DNA from: Prochilodus magdalenae
Lineage: Eukaryota; Chordata; Actinopteri; Characiformes; Prochilodontidae
Length of the DNA stretch: 64,000 nucleotides
Direction: 5' to 3'
Assembly: GCA_024036415.1 (NCBI GenBank)
Contig: JAMWET010002870.1
Coordinates: forward strand, 1,002,691 to 1,066,690
Below, in pieces: positions 25,745 through 37,779 of the stretch. The notes beneath the pieces were generated by a model, which ran no database searches, was not told where the DNA came from, and saw only the letters and a list, made by a program, of their open reading frames with translations. Every line of letters begins with the position of its first letter. The first letter of the stretch is position 1. Both the position numbers and the translations under genes were made by a program.

Positions 25745-27200
25745 GGTTTTGCCTTAGATAGTGTGACTTGGTATTAAAGCCAGAGCTAATTTTAGATTTC
25801 TCTGATTGGTGGATATAAGTTGGACAATAGTTGCTGCTTCTGGGCTGATGAAATAATTTCATCACATATAATCCTACATATGCGTGCAGCAGCAAGAAAG
25901 AAAAATTTTTTTGCATTTGTTGAATGAATGAGGTCACACTGGGGAAAAGATTGCCAGATGTGTGGTAAACAGGATGAATAGTTTTGGATGCTTTGGTAAT
26001 TTCTGTGTGCCAACACAGCTTCTGCGAAATGAGTTAAATTAAGCCAACGCTTCTAGTGAGGGAAGGTTTTATTTATTTAAATCCCTTAATTATCCTTTCC
26101 CTCCTCCCTCCACTTTTGATGTCTGTCTCAGTCTCCTGTGAGATGACTGCTCTTAGCTTCATTTTAAAACATTTGATTTTAGGCTATATTTCTCTAAATT
26201 TAGGTCAGTTCAAGTTAAAAAGCTTTAAAGGCATGTGCTAATTAAACTACAGTGCTGCTAAATCTTTCAGAGTAGTTTAGCATAAACGGTGTTCTCTCCA
26301 ATTCTTCGCCCTCGTCAACAGGTTCACACGAAGCATGTGTATTTCCTCATCATGCCGCTGGAAGATAGTAATGCATTGTTTATTCAGCAGAGTCTATATA
26401 GGTGCAGTACAGGAAATTTCCCTAGCTACTATTGGCTGGGGAAAGTCCAGACTGGAAGTTTCCGTTCTTTAGTGCAAAACATTTTATCATTTTAATTTGC
26501 TCTCCTGCAGGTTATAAATCCCAGCTGGGCATGTGTTTTAGCTTAAACATTATCTAAGATTTATCTTAGATAACGTGACTCGTATTTAGAGTCAGAGCTA
26601 AGTTTAGACTTCTCTGACAGGTGGAATCATTAGTAGCTCTCTGGGATGATGAAATAATTCCATCACTTGTGATGCTACATGCAATCATACAGGTTTGTTT
26701 TGCATTTGACAAATAAGTAACCATTGTATGAATGATGTCACCCTTGAGGAATGATTACAGGTTGTGAGATAAACAGAATGAATAGTTTTGGATGCTTTGC
26801 TAATATCCTCATGCCAATGTGAAATAATTTTGTGCCAGTGCTTCCAGTGAAGGAAGATTCTATTTATTTGAATAATTTAATAATTATTTCTGCCTCCCCT
26901 CCCTTCATTTTTGATGTCTTTCTCTCAGTCTGCTATGAGCTGGTTGCTGTTAGCTTCATTTTAGAACCTTTGGTTTAGTCTGTGTTTCTCTAAATTAAGG
27001 TGTGTTTCATTTATCAGCCTCCATATACAGGTTCACATGCAACACGTTTTCACTTTTTGTATTTCCTCATCATGTTGCTGGAAAATAGTAATGCAGAGTT
27101 TATAAATAGCAGGTGCAGTACAGAGGGCTCAGTGCCACAGGAGGAGATTTCCCTAGCTACTATTGACTGATTGATTGGAAAGTCCAGGTTGGAAGTTTCC
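25745..27200. repeat. degenerate direct duplication, two copies of ~700-800 bp
   Basis: Copy one (about 25,745-26,515) and copy two (about 26,560-27,200) share blocks in the same order. Examples are GATGAAATAATT-CATCAC (25,847 and 26,647), the 'GTGAAGGAAGATTCTATTTATTT'-like block near 26,055 and 26,845, and CATCATG-GCTGGAA-ATAGTAATGCA near 26,350 and 27,070. The offset shrinks from ~815 to ~720. There are no long open frames. It is an old tandem duplication or two copies of one unknown repeat. Confidence 0.65.
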
Positions 27201-27839
27201 CTCCTATAATGCTGAAGAATAAATATATGGATATATGGTAGTTTGAACCTTAACACTGTAAGCTGTGCCCATGGCTCAGTTCCATCACCACTCGCATCAT
27301 TCTGTTTCTGAAACCATGCTGTGGAACCAAAAAACAAGTACACCAGTTGGTCAGTATTAGTGTAAAGTAATGGTTTGACTAAATATCTGTAGCATCACAC
27401 CATCTAAATTATTGTCATTTTTTCCACACCATTTTCAAAGGTTAAAGTTACAACTCAAGTTACCAAAGTTGCTTTTGTAGTTCTGCACTGAGGTTTTAAG
27501 GTAAACTTGTAGAAGTCTATGTCTGTCACCCAATAAATACTTCAGTGCCTGTCTACATTAGCCTAATAGCTCCAGTGCAAAACTGGCAAAATTCAAATTC
27601 AAATTTTACTGATATATTCCTACTAAAGGTGGGCAGCTCTAGACCCCCTTCCCTTAATTTCATAAGTGCTCAACTTGTGAAAGCCCAAAGGTTAGTTTTG
27701 CGCCACATAATTCAGGCATGTGCTATGCTTAACTGCAGTCTCAGTGGTGAATCACTATTGAGTCCTTTTTTAAAAGTCTAGTCTCTAGTTTTTTTATTAA
27801 TTTATCCCACATCTCTAAATATAACTTCACTGTTCAAAG

Positions 27840-30500
27840 GTGTTACAATGGTCAATCAGATCAGTCAGATAAAATAAAGCAAGTGGAAAAGGAAGTTTTG
27901 TTTTATTCAGATGCAGTCCTGCTTTTCAGGGCAATCTTGTGAGACAATGAAGAGGTTAAGAGATGAACACAGCCGTACTAAGCAGAACGGTTTTAGAAAA
28001 AAAAAGTTAGACGCTGGGAGTTTGTGGAGTAGAAATTCCAGTCTCCTTGTTCTCGTAGTGGAAGAACAGATGGAAAACACGAAATGTGTTCAGTGGGGAA
28101 AAAAGTCATTCAGAGACAGCCCACCCTAGTCTTTAATCCTTTACCCAGTTGAGTCTTGGCAGGAACATGCGGCAGACAAGCTAACTGAACTGATGTCAAA
28201 GGGAAAGTTTGCTTCACATGTGACCCAAATCATACCATGGGCATTTCTGAACCTGCCTCATGTCTAAACAGACTACATAGTTCTTTTATCCAAGCAGTCT
28301 AGCAAAATGTTTACAAATCAACCTGCTCATAGTCGTGTGGTAATTTAACAGAAAACCAAGTTACCAAGCAGAAAAACAGTATGGACAGAATTGTTTTTTA
28401 ATGACGATTTTAACAATTAAATTTGCGTGTTTGACCAACAACTTTCATGCTGAAGGACTGTGTTCACTCTGCATTACCCTTCATACTGCAGCTAATGCAC
28501 CAAATCTTCAAAACAGAGAAAGCACTAATTGTGATACGCACATAAAGGAGAGACTGTAGAACATTTAGTAAATCAAGAATGTATTATCATCTTTACATTT
28601 GTGGTTTTAGTGGTTGTATTAGAGTTAAACTGTTGTCTCCAAGGATAACTTTGCCCCACTGTTATTAACCACACCCTTTTTTTTTGGAAGATTGATGTTT
28701 TTCTATTATGGTCTCTGAATATACACCTTGTGGCTCTCAAAAACCTGCCTTCAAGCACTGTATGTGGATTGTTTCTGCTTATCTGGACCACCTGAACTAA
28801 AGACTTGTAAAGTCCCATCCGGTACTTGTAAAGAGATAAACTCGTAAAATGAGAAAAGGCATTCTTAAGTACAAGATGAAAGCACACACATGGAGTCTTT
28901 GAGATCATCTCAGTCCTCTCTGGACCTTCAAATACACGCATACAGGCATAATGTCCATATTACCAAGAATGTCCACAGGACCACATACTGTTCCAAACTG
29001 GATTTGATGCTGCGTGTTTCTCAGTATAGTTGAGAAAATAAGAGTGAACCATTTGGATACCTGTATTTCTGCATTGATAACTTATACAAAGTGGTCTAGT
29101 TGTTATCGAAGTCACAGTTATCACTTTATTAATCACAGAGGGAAAATCCTGTATTTACTAAAGTAAACTAGTAACACACAGAGTAAACATCCATAGTGCA
29201 AGCTAGAAAGAGTAAGTGAACCTCTGTGTAAATGATCTCTCCAAGAGCAAACCTGCAAAAGGTGCTTCAGCTGAGGAGGTGAGATTGGAAGTGTGGGTTG
29301 TCCAAGTAAAGACAGCACACAAACCTGCTTACTGATAATTTCTGTTCTTCTCAAGGAAAGGTGGTGTGAACCATACCTCAATACAAACACCTTTAAAAAA
29401 ACGTTATGGAGATGCACAGAGCTTAAAAAGGCTACGAAAGCACTGCTAAAGTACTCTGACAGAATTACTCTTCAGAAAAAGTAAGTTGTCAGGCTCGGGA
29501 GTTAGTGGAGTGGAAATTCCAGTCTCCTTGTCCTTGTGCAGAGAGCACAGAGGAAAAAGGGGAAATGTGTGCCATGAAAAAAAGCCATCCAGACAGCCCA
29601 TCCTTAGCTTTGAATTCTGTACCAGTTATGGATTCTTTTTAACAGGAACAGAACTGGTAGAACTGATGCCTAGAAAATGTTTGTTTCACATTTGACCCCA
29701 GTTTTACCATGTGCATTGGCTTAACCTGTCTCATACAGCTATCTACAACTGCTGGTCAGAAATAAAATTATTGTTTATACTGGAGGTTAGTGACGTCCTG
29801 CAGACGTCAGTTCAGCCCAGAAAAGATGGGATTCTTGGGAGTTATGGTTCTGTCCCAAGTTTCTTCCTTAGTTTCTTGGGGAGTTTTTCATTTTGTCCCT
29901 TGGTTCTTCCCTGTATTTCTTTAAGAGTTTTCCCTTTTGAGTCTTGGTTTCTTCCTCATGTTCTAGAAGAAATGTCCCTTCTGAGTCTTGGTATTTCTTC
30001 CTAATGTTCTAAGGGAGATTTCTCTTTTATTAGTTGCCCTCAATGTTTTTCCTCAGTCTCTTAAGGAGTTTCTCTGTTTGAGTGTTGGTTCCTCTCAGTG
30101 TTTCCTTCTCTTCCTCCTAGGGAGTTTTTCCTACCTCTGTCACCTCATCTTGTTTTGGGGTTCAGATGTGGAATTCTCTGAATCCACTTTGGGACAGCAT
30201 CAGCTGTACACTTCCTTTCTTTCTTTCTTTTTTTGTTTAAAAATCTTTGGAAGTGAACCTCTAGAAGCATGTTTGCAAGAGGTGTTTCAAATACGAAGAT
30301 GTGATTGGAAGTGTTAAGTTTTTTACCCATTACATAGCACAAAGACAGCCAGTCTTATTACTGACAAATCTCTTCTTCTCAAGAATGTTAGTGTGAACTA
30401 TGCCTTGATACAAGCAATTTTCAGAAGACCCTAGAAGACGCATGTTATAGATGCTTGAAGCTGAAAACAGCTAATAAATATTTGCTAAAGACTGTAGTAG
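27840..30500. repeat. degenerate duplicated non-coding blocks
   Basis: The block at about 27,990-28,260 recurs at about 29,480-29,730; both contain GAAATTCCAGTCTCCTTGT. The block at about 29,215-29,460 recurs at about 30,245-30,490; both contain the 'GATTGGAAGTGT' and 'CTTCTCAAG' words. The order suggests a tandem unit of 1-1.5 kb that has been rearranged. No coding capacity is seen. Confidence 0.55.
29857..30135 (+). repeat. degenerate ~45-50 bp tandem repeat (GAGTTTTTC motif)
   Basis: Five or six loose units share a pattern of TTCTTCCT, then a TCT-AGGGAG-like core, TTTTTC and GAGTCTTGGTT. The motif resembles the 3' end of fish L2-type LINEs seen at 48,900-48,950. It may be an amplified LINE tail. 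Confidence 0.5.
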
Positions 30501-30529
30501 GGTGGAGTGATCTACATCACTACTACTCT

Positions 30530-31180
30530 TCCTAGGAGTGCACATCCTGTTAAGATCAGATTCAAATGCAGAACAGGCAATCATAAAGGAGGCCAGAAAG
30601 AACCCAAGATTAAAAGCAAAAGGCCTACAGAAGATTTTACAAACTGCAAAAACCCTGGGTCATGTGCCAACTGTTAGAAAGATGCCTAAATGCTCCACAG
30701 TGCTTATGGGAAAATATTCCATGGACAGATGATACAAAAGTGACTAAATGCTGTACCTGAAAGCACAATGCAATGTTTGAGGCCAGAGGACACTGCACAA
30801 CCAAGCAAATGAGATGTTGGGTGATGCAACAAGACAATCACCAAAACTCACCAGCAAATCAGGAGTCCTGAATTTAACTCCCATCAAGATGCTGTGGTGT
30901 AACCTAAAGAGGTCTGTGCAAGCAAGACATTTCGGAAATATTTATGAACTGAAACCCATGGGCACCTTATTCATAACATCTGGACAAGCTTAACCTCTGC
31001 TTCCCATCTCTGACCATGTCTCTGAAATTTCCCAAGTCTCTCAGTTTCAGTTTCTGCCCTAAAGCTGCAATAAGCTTCTTCCCGGATTTTTTTTACAGAT
31101 GTTCCAGTAATAATGATAAAGTTAGTACAGAAAACACAACAACATAAATGTGGCTTGTGCAAAAGTTTTGGCACATTTAA
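30530..31180 (+). mobile_element. Tc1/mariner-like transposon relic
   Basis: A frame at 30,538-30,732 reads RKNPRLKAKGLQKIL, which fits the second helix-turn-helix part of Tc1 transposases. Stop codons follow. A fragment at 30,830-30,960 resembles the later DDE region, so the centre is deleted. At 31,155 a GCAAAAGTTTTGGCACA stretch looks like a Tc1-type terminal sequence. No active transposase is possible. Confidence 0.6.
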
Positions 31181-31719
31181 TATTTCATTTTATCGAATGT
31201 GTCAACATTGTAGAATATATGTTAACTTATATGTTGTGCCTGCTGTAAAAAATAATAAAAAAAAATCAAAGCAGCTTCCTTATTACCAGTAATTCAGCTT
31301 TTCAGGGAAGTCATTCAGAGCTTATTGTACATGCACTATTTATGGTTTCTGCTGACATAAAAATGTGTGACATTCTGAATAAATAGATCAAAATCTGTCT
31401 CTGCCACAGAACAAAGATTGGGTTGCCGATGGATTGTTCAGGGAGACTGTGAGCCAAAGCAAACATTCAAAAATCATATCCAAAAATCATCTTTTTAAAA
31501 TAAAGATAAAGATGATAAATTTAAATTAGAAATCCCATTTTTCCACTTATTTACTAACGTCGTCATTGTCAATGTCAATGTCAGTATCATCATTAGTATT
31601 AACAAATAATGTCATAGTTACTGTTAAATGTTCACTAAACGACTGCATAGCAAATACACTGTCTTAGGTCAAAGCAGGTTCTACACTTTAGCTGTTGTAA
31701 ACAACTGTTTTAGGTTTTT

Positions 31720-32000
31720 AGGCATATGTCTTAGCTCCTCCTGTTTTGCCAGAAATAGATACTTGTTTCTTTAATCTCAGCTGTAATTCTTTTGTGAAAT
31801 GCACCTTTCTGACAAACAGATACAGCAATAAAATTCTTCAGTGATTCTTGTGTGACCTCCTGGATGAATCTTCTATGCATGCTTGAAATTTTGTTGGCTA
31901 CTCCTAGGAAGATTTACCACTGCTGCAAGTTTTCTAATTGCTCTCACTGTGGTTTGCAGAGCCTTAGCAATTAACTTGTAATTACTACTGATCCCAAAGA
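31720..32000. repeat. possible transposon-derived segment, class unknown
   Basis: It has the flavour of degraded fish DNA-transposon coding sequence on the minus strand, but no motif is firm. The flanks (31,180-31,720 and 32,000-32,540) hold nothing I recognise. Confidence 0.2.
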
Positions 32001-32539
32001 GGAATACATCATGACAGGTCAGTTACAGGTGTGACTGTATTTGTCAAAACAGTCAAAACAGGCACGATTCAAAACACGGGTTAGCATCAGCAGAGATGTA
32101 TCCATAAGCAAAAACTAGTAAGACAAGCAAAGATCATGAATGGAAAAAACAACTCAAAGAAAGCAGGTCCAAAGCTCATGAAACACAGAGGCTTTTTAAA
32201 CCACTGAACCAATCCAAAGTGTTTATAAAAGGTAGTTCCTAATTCCTATATATTTTTTACATTCTTAATTCTACATAAAGACACTATCAGTGCCTGCACT
32301 GACCTTACATATATACATTTTATAATGCACTTTAGTTTACTATACATTCTTTCCAACATTTAAAGATTATAAATGAATTTAGAGGTCTGAGCTGGCTAGT
32401 CAAACTTAGGGTAGCTTTTTGCTATATGCAAAGTTTATTCAGATAAACTCAGGCCAGTGTTTTCAGCTTAATATATGGTATATGGCTGGTACATGTTACA
32501 CTGTAGACCATTTTCCTCAATGGATGAACAGATATTTAT

Positions 32540-33208
32540 TTACTCTGAAACAGGGTAAATCTGGACTCATCAGGTCACATTTCCTTCTTCCATTCTTCTA
32601 TTCTTTGTCCAATCTTTATGCTTCCTAGGAATTTATAGCAGTTTTTGCTGGATAGCCTCACTGACAAGTGGTTTTCTTAGGGGTGAACAGGGGTTTAGTC
32701 CCAATCCCTTGAGTTCCCTTCGTATTGTGTGTGTGGAAACGCTCTGACTCTCACTATTAAATATATACCTAAGTTCTACTGTTGTTTTTCTACCATTTGA
32801 TTTCACCAAACGGTCAAGAGACTGCTGGCTGTGATTATTCAAGACATTTTTCCGAGCACATTCCTTCCTCAAATATGATGTTTCCACGCTGTCCTCCCAC
32901 TTTTTAATAATGCGCTGGACCCGATTTTAGTAGTTTCAGCAATCTCCCATAGATGTTTTCTCTGCTTAATGCATGCTAATAATTTGCCCCTTCTGAAACC
33001 AATTAACATCTTTTCCACGACCACAGGATGTGTCTTTAGGCATGGTTGTTTAACAAATGAGAAGCTACTCACTGCTTCAGTTAGGGTTAAATAGCTTGTT
33101 GCCAGCTAAAACATAATCACCCATGCAGTAATTATCCAAAGGCAGGCTCTTATCTATTTGCTTAGTTAAATCCTGCTGGTGACCTTTTTTTGGCCAGGCA
33201 GTGTATCA
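32540..33208 (-). mobile_element. Tc1-like transposon relic
   Basis: Two minus-strand frames (33,072-32,869 and 32,887-32,633) cover the N-terminal paired-like DNA-binding domain of a Tc1 transposase; RRELKGLGLN and KTTVEL are typical words. The outer end near 33,183-33,208 reads, on the minus strand, CACTGCCTGGCCAAAAAAAG, a familiar Tc1 terminal repeat. The catalytic half is missing or unreadable. Confidence 0.65.
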
Positions 33209-33521
33209 ACTCTGAACGAATGCAGACAAAACAATCAATAAAAAACAGATGCATAAAAAAAGAGAATCATTTTGTTCCAGATTTTTTCTGCATGAATTTA
33301 TCTAAGGAACTGTAGTCATTTAGTTTTTAAATCTGCTGAATTTGCTCAGTTCTTATTCTGGTGAAGATTGTTAATGGTAATTTCCTTTGTTTTCTTTGTT
33401 TGCTTTGTGTTTGCTTTGTTTATTTCATTTTGTTCATTCCTTTGTTTTGGTTGTCTTATATTCATTTTGATTTGATTTTATTTGCTCATAAAGTCTCCCT
33501 ACATACACATCCAAATATTCT

Positions 33522-33543
33522 AGATAGATAGGTAGATAGATAC

Positions 33544-33600
<57 letters not shown>
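33522..33600. repeat. (GATA)n microsatellite
   Basis: About seventeen GATA units with small interruptions at the left edge. It creates a false SIYL-repeat open frame on the minus strand. Confidence 0.97.
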
Positions 33601-33760
33601 GTAAGTAAGCAGTAATATAAATAATTTAGCAGTGCAGAATATGTAAACAGTAGTACAGAATCGAGTAAAAAAAATACAATATAAATAGATATAGGGCATT
33701 TAGGAGGGAGTGTGTACAGAGATGGGGGGGTGTCCATTGGAGTGACTGGAATGGAAGAGC
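33601..33760. mobile_element. LINE-type 3' repeat, left part (split by hAT element)
   Basis: The AT-rich tract with ATACAATATAAATAGATATAG and the following TCCATTGGAGTGACTGGAATGG recall non-coding 3' regions of fish LINE-type repeats. It seems to continue at 34,875-35,030, on the far side of the hAT-like insertion. Confidence 0.35.
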
Positions 33761-34874
33761 AGGGCTCTAGAGTGCGACCAATTTGGTCGCACATGCGACC
33801 TAATTTCTCAATTGTGCGACAAAAAAAAATCTGAGGTCGCACCAGTGCGACCAGCCGTTCGATAGGGGAAAAAAGAAAATGTCTTCGCTACTCTGAAAGT
33901 CTCCCTGTAGTTAAAAACAGACACACGTTAGGCCCATTACGTGGTCTAAACCAATCAAAGATAGGGAAGGGCGTCCGCACTGAGTGATAGTACGTTCACT
34001 GAACGAATCAGGGAGTGAACGGGAGCCCTCAGTTCAGTGAACGAATCACTGAGCAAGCACAGTTCCCTCGCAATGAGAGTCTCCGCCACCAGATTCGCAG
34101 TGATTCAGTGATTCACAGACCACACAGCAGTTCCCTTGCCGGCCTGCACGGTCGCTGCTGAATCGAATCAGCTGAGGAAGTGATTCAGTACGGTTCAGTA
34201 CGTTCACTCAAATGATTCGTTCATTCGAACGAATCGTTCGCGAACGACACAACACTAGCAGTCAGACAGAGCGGTGAGTAGCCTAGGCCCGTCAGATAAA
34301 CAGAGCGGGTGTAGCTGCGGATGGCGAGAGACGGCGAAAAGAATGATTTACAACATTTTGGTTAAGAATGTTAAGTTCAGGCCTGGTCCGTTCGAAAATT
34401 GTTAACCTGGGAGGCTGATGGCTCCGTGTCAGAGCGTTGGTTATGTCAAGCCCTGGTCCGGAGACGGCATCAGATAACTAGCCACATACGATCGACTCCG
34501 AGTCACAGCCTGCACTGACTGTAAGGAGTGTGGGAAGACCATGGCCGGCAGTAGTGCGTTTGTGACTGGTTTTAGTACATTTAGAATTGAAGCGCTGAAA
34601 AAGCACAACGCATCTATCAAACACATTACATGCCCGACAAATGCACTGCCCAAGTGTTACCTTTCTTGTAGAATTGTGCTTCAAATAAAGAACTTTATGT
34701 CGACCACATTGTTAGTTAATCATTTACAAGTCAATATTGCGTATATGGACAGCGATTTAAAAAAAGAAAAGAAAAAGTGAACATGTAAAACTGCTGTTCT
34801 GAATGTGATGCATTTGAAAATTTGGGTGCACCTAACTTTGCAACCAGTTCAAAAAGTTAGTCTAGAGCCCTGAA
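33761..34874 (+). mobile_element. hAT-like DNA transposon, non-autonomous, 1.1 kb, with 12-bp inverted ends
   Basis: The left end is CAGGGCTCTAGA and the right end is its exact reverse complement, TCTAGAGCCCTG. The pentamer AAGAG abuts both ends outside the element. The left end continues with a GTGCGACC/GGTCGCAC repeated motif. At 34,500-34,680 a frame reads KECGKTMAGSSAFVTGF and then EALKKHNASIKH, which fits the TTF-type zinc finger of hAT transposases. The rest of a transposase is absent. A 270-bp block of AACGAATC/GATTCGTT motifs (33,985-34,260) appears to be a second repeat nested inside. Confidence 0.65.
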
Positions 34875-35030
34875 GAGTGTCACAGAGTTTTCTTTTGCTG
34901 AACTGAGAGGAGTTGAACAGTCTGAGAGATGTGAAGCAGGACTGGAACAGCAGTCTGCCACTGAATGAGGTCCTCTGCCTGATGATCGTGCTGTGCAGAG
35001 GATGGTGTTTAGATATCTAGTGTTTAGATA
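34875..35030. mobile_element. LINE-type 3' repeat, right part
   Basis: The AAGTGAGAGGAGTTGAACAG-like and GTCCTCTGCCTGATGAT words resemble the 3' regions of fish non-LTR retrotransposons. It is read as the other half of the repeat interrupted at 33,760. Confidence 0.35.
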
Positions 35031-37770
35031 TGGCCGGTGTTTTGTGTTGTGAGTGCTGGCATCGTTCCTAGGTTACTGCGAACTGGCGGAGTAATACGCC
35101 TCACTCAGAGTGCCGTTATTTATTGTGAAATTTTGGCACGCAGAGAAATGATCTCAGCCATGTTACAGCTGTGGTACAGTTCTAATCAACTTCTACAATT
35201 AATTACCTGTATTAAATCCTGTTAAGCTTCACTCAAAGAAATACTGGAAATGCTGATGTAGGACTAATCACAAACAGCCTGTGCTTACGCCTCTTCCACA
35301 CTGCACAGAGCTGAGGTAGATAGGAAACGGTCGTTTCACCTAAAATTTACCTAGCTAGTAAGCTATATCAAGTGAAAGAAACGATTAATACACTTTTTAT
35401 ATTTAATCAAATATAGTTCGCTAATGTTTGCTGCAGTTATTGTAACATTAGGACAAGAAAGCAAAATTTGACTATGAGCTAAATTAGCTAACATAGCTAC
35501 GGTCGCCATTTTGTGCCGATTTATGTGTAAATTTGTGAGAAACTAAAATAATAAAAAGACTAGGTCAAGCGATTTCTAAATGTAATAATTGAGACTAAGG
35601 TTGTCTGATATAAATTAGCAAAGTTAAACATTTTTGGATGCTTTTGAAGTGAAAAAACGGGTGTTTAAACAGCTCGTTAAAGTCCTTCTTTGCCTGTTAG
35701 CTGTTTGAGATAATGGTAGGCCTATGCTAGTTTTCACTCATAGGAGCAGAAAAGTATGTCGCTTGTTCTAGAGAGTAACATAATGTGCTTGGTTTTTTGG
35801 TAATTCATAATTGTGGTAGAAAATCCGTCATGGTGGACATTGAAAATGAATGGCAGGTTAGATTTTGAATCCATGAAAGAAGTGCATCAATGTTTTTGGG
35901 TCCAATGTTTACCGTCACTCAGTACCAATTGGGGAAGGGACTGAATGCCATATTTGCCCATGATATTCTGGTGTCTTTGTCATTGCTTTTATGTAAACCC
36001 TATACCCTATAAATATGTTGACAGAGCGATAATGTTTTCAACAAGGTGTTATTCCATAGATTTACCTGTTTTCTTTTAAACTTAAAGTTACTGACGGTGA
36101 GATTAATAGCATTAGACATCATATTAACTTTAAAATTATGTTAATAAGACCCTTCATGTATTTTCAGAGCTCATGCGAAAACGGCCGTACCTTATTTCCG
36201 CATCAGAGTATTCGCATCAAGTTTCTACATACTATACTCGTTGTAGTGTTGTTGTAGTACTGCTAAGCAAGATTTTTCAGCTTTTTTCTATTTAAATCAT
36301 TGAATTGTGTTGGTAACTTGAGCATGTCCTGTACATGTCCATAGATTTGTGTTAGCAGTATTAACTAAAAACCTGACTGAGCAGGTCTTTTATGATTAGT
36401 GATGTAAATGGGTTAAATGTTTTTTACTATTTTTTTTTAGTGTACTTAGTGATGTTTTGTTTGTCATATCAGACTTCCAAGGCAGGCATATACATGTACA
36501 ATACACTACAAGTACCAGAATATAAAAGAAATAATAAAAACATAAAAATATATTTTCCTCTAATCATGAGAATAAGAATATGTGATGTGTGTAGTTCTTC
36601 AAGTGCAGTGTCTGTGGATGTTGTTCAGTTGTAGAATCATGACCAGTGATTGGTTTTACATACAACACCTGTTCAAATTGCTGCAGTATGGTGAAAAGGG
36701 ATATTAATGGTAATATTTTATTTGCTTAGTTTATAAATTTTTTTAAATAGTACTTTACTGGCATTGTAGCCAAACGTACATTTTGATGTAAGATTAAATG
36801 GTTATTGTTAAAATGTGGAAATATAATAAAATTTGTTTACACTTTGGTTTAAATTCATCCCAAAGTCATGCCAGCTACATTGGATGTAGCCAATAACACT
36901 GCTTAAAGGTACCTAAGACATCATGTGTAGCAGCACTCCAGTATGTTATTCTAGGGAAAGAAAACAAATAATTTTAAAATTATGACATTTTTGAAAAATG
37001 TCAAATTATATTTCTGCCAGGCATAGCGGCTGTACAATGTCAGTTATTGTTCTTCAGTGTGATTTCATACTTTTCTGTTTTAGGAGCAGATTTTTAAAAC
37101 ATTTAAAGCTGGTGTAAGTGATTTTTAAAAACAATTAACAAAACATGACTTTCTTGTAGTTATCATTATCTTATAGTTATCATTCTACCCATAAAGACGG
37201 TGGGGAATTATGAGGAGATGGAAGTTTCAGACTACTCATCAGTAACTTTCATATTAATGTGCTGGTTTTATATGCTCAGTGGTAATATAAAATTACTTAA
37301 TAAAGTAATGTACCACATTTATTGTAAAGAGATTTAATAGAAACATAATTTAATTTTTTTTATGTTATATTCAATTCTAATTTTAGTTGATTAAAAATAA
37401 GTGTAGTTGAACATAATCTGAAAATGTAATTGATTTTTTATTGTTCTTGTTTAAATGCTGGCCATCAGCAGCATAACTCAATGACACGGATGACGTTTAT
37501 TTTTTTATGTCACCCAGAAGTGGCTGTGTTATGCATAAAAGAGGGAGGGTTGCATTTATAGAAATAAAAATTAATTTTCCCTATCGCCCAGTACATGTTT
37601 AGAGATATGTGTAATAATTATTTAATTTTATTATGTATTAATTATGTAATAATTATTTAAGGCCAAGAATATATCTGTCTTTATGGAAGTTAATACCATA
37701 TGCAAAGTTAATACCATATAAACGGTAGTAGCACGTCAAATCAATTATATCTGGATAATGGTTCCCCCAT
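35031..37770. other. AT-rich stretch, no gene or classified repeat seen
   Basis: No open frame shows a family motif; the longest (36,392-36,634) is low-complexity in character. No duplication inside the window was noticed. It may be an unrecognised old transposon or plain intergenic DNA. Confidence 0.4.
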
Positions 37771-37779
37771 AACACCCCT

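Noticed and set aside
33524..33600. Regular short repeats that could hint at a CRISPR array
   Set aside because: Simple GATA microsatellite without spacers, in vertebrate DNA.
33486..33842. 118-codon minus-strand frame with a Ser-Ile-Tyr-Leu repeat
   Set aside because: It is the translation of the GATA microsatellite and its flanks.
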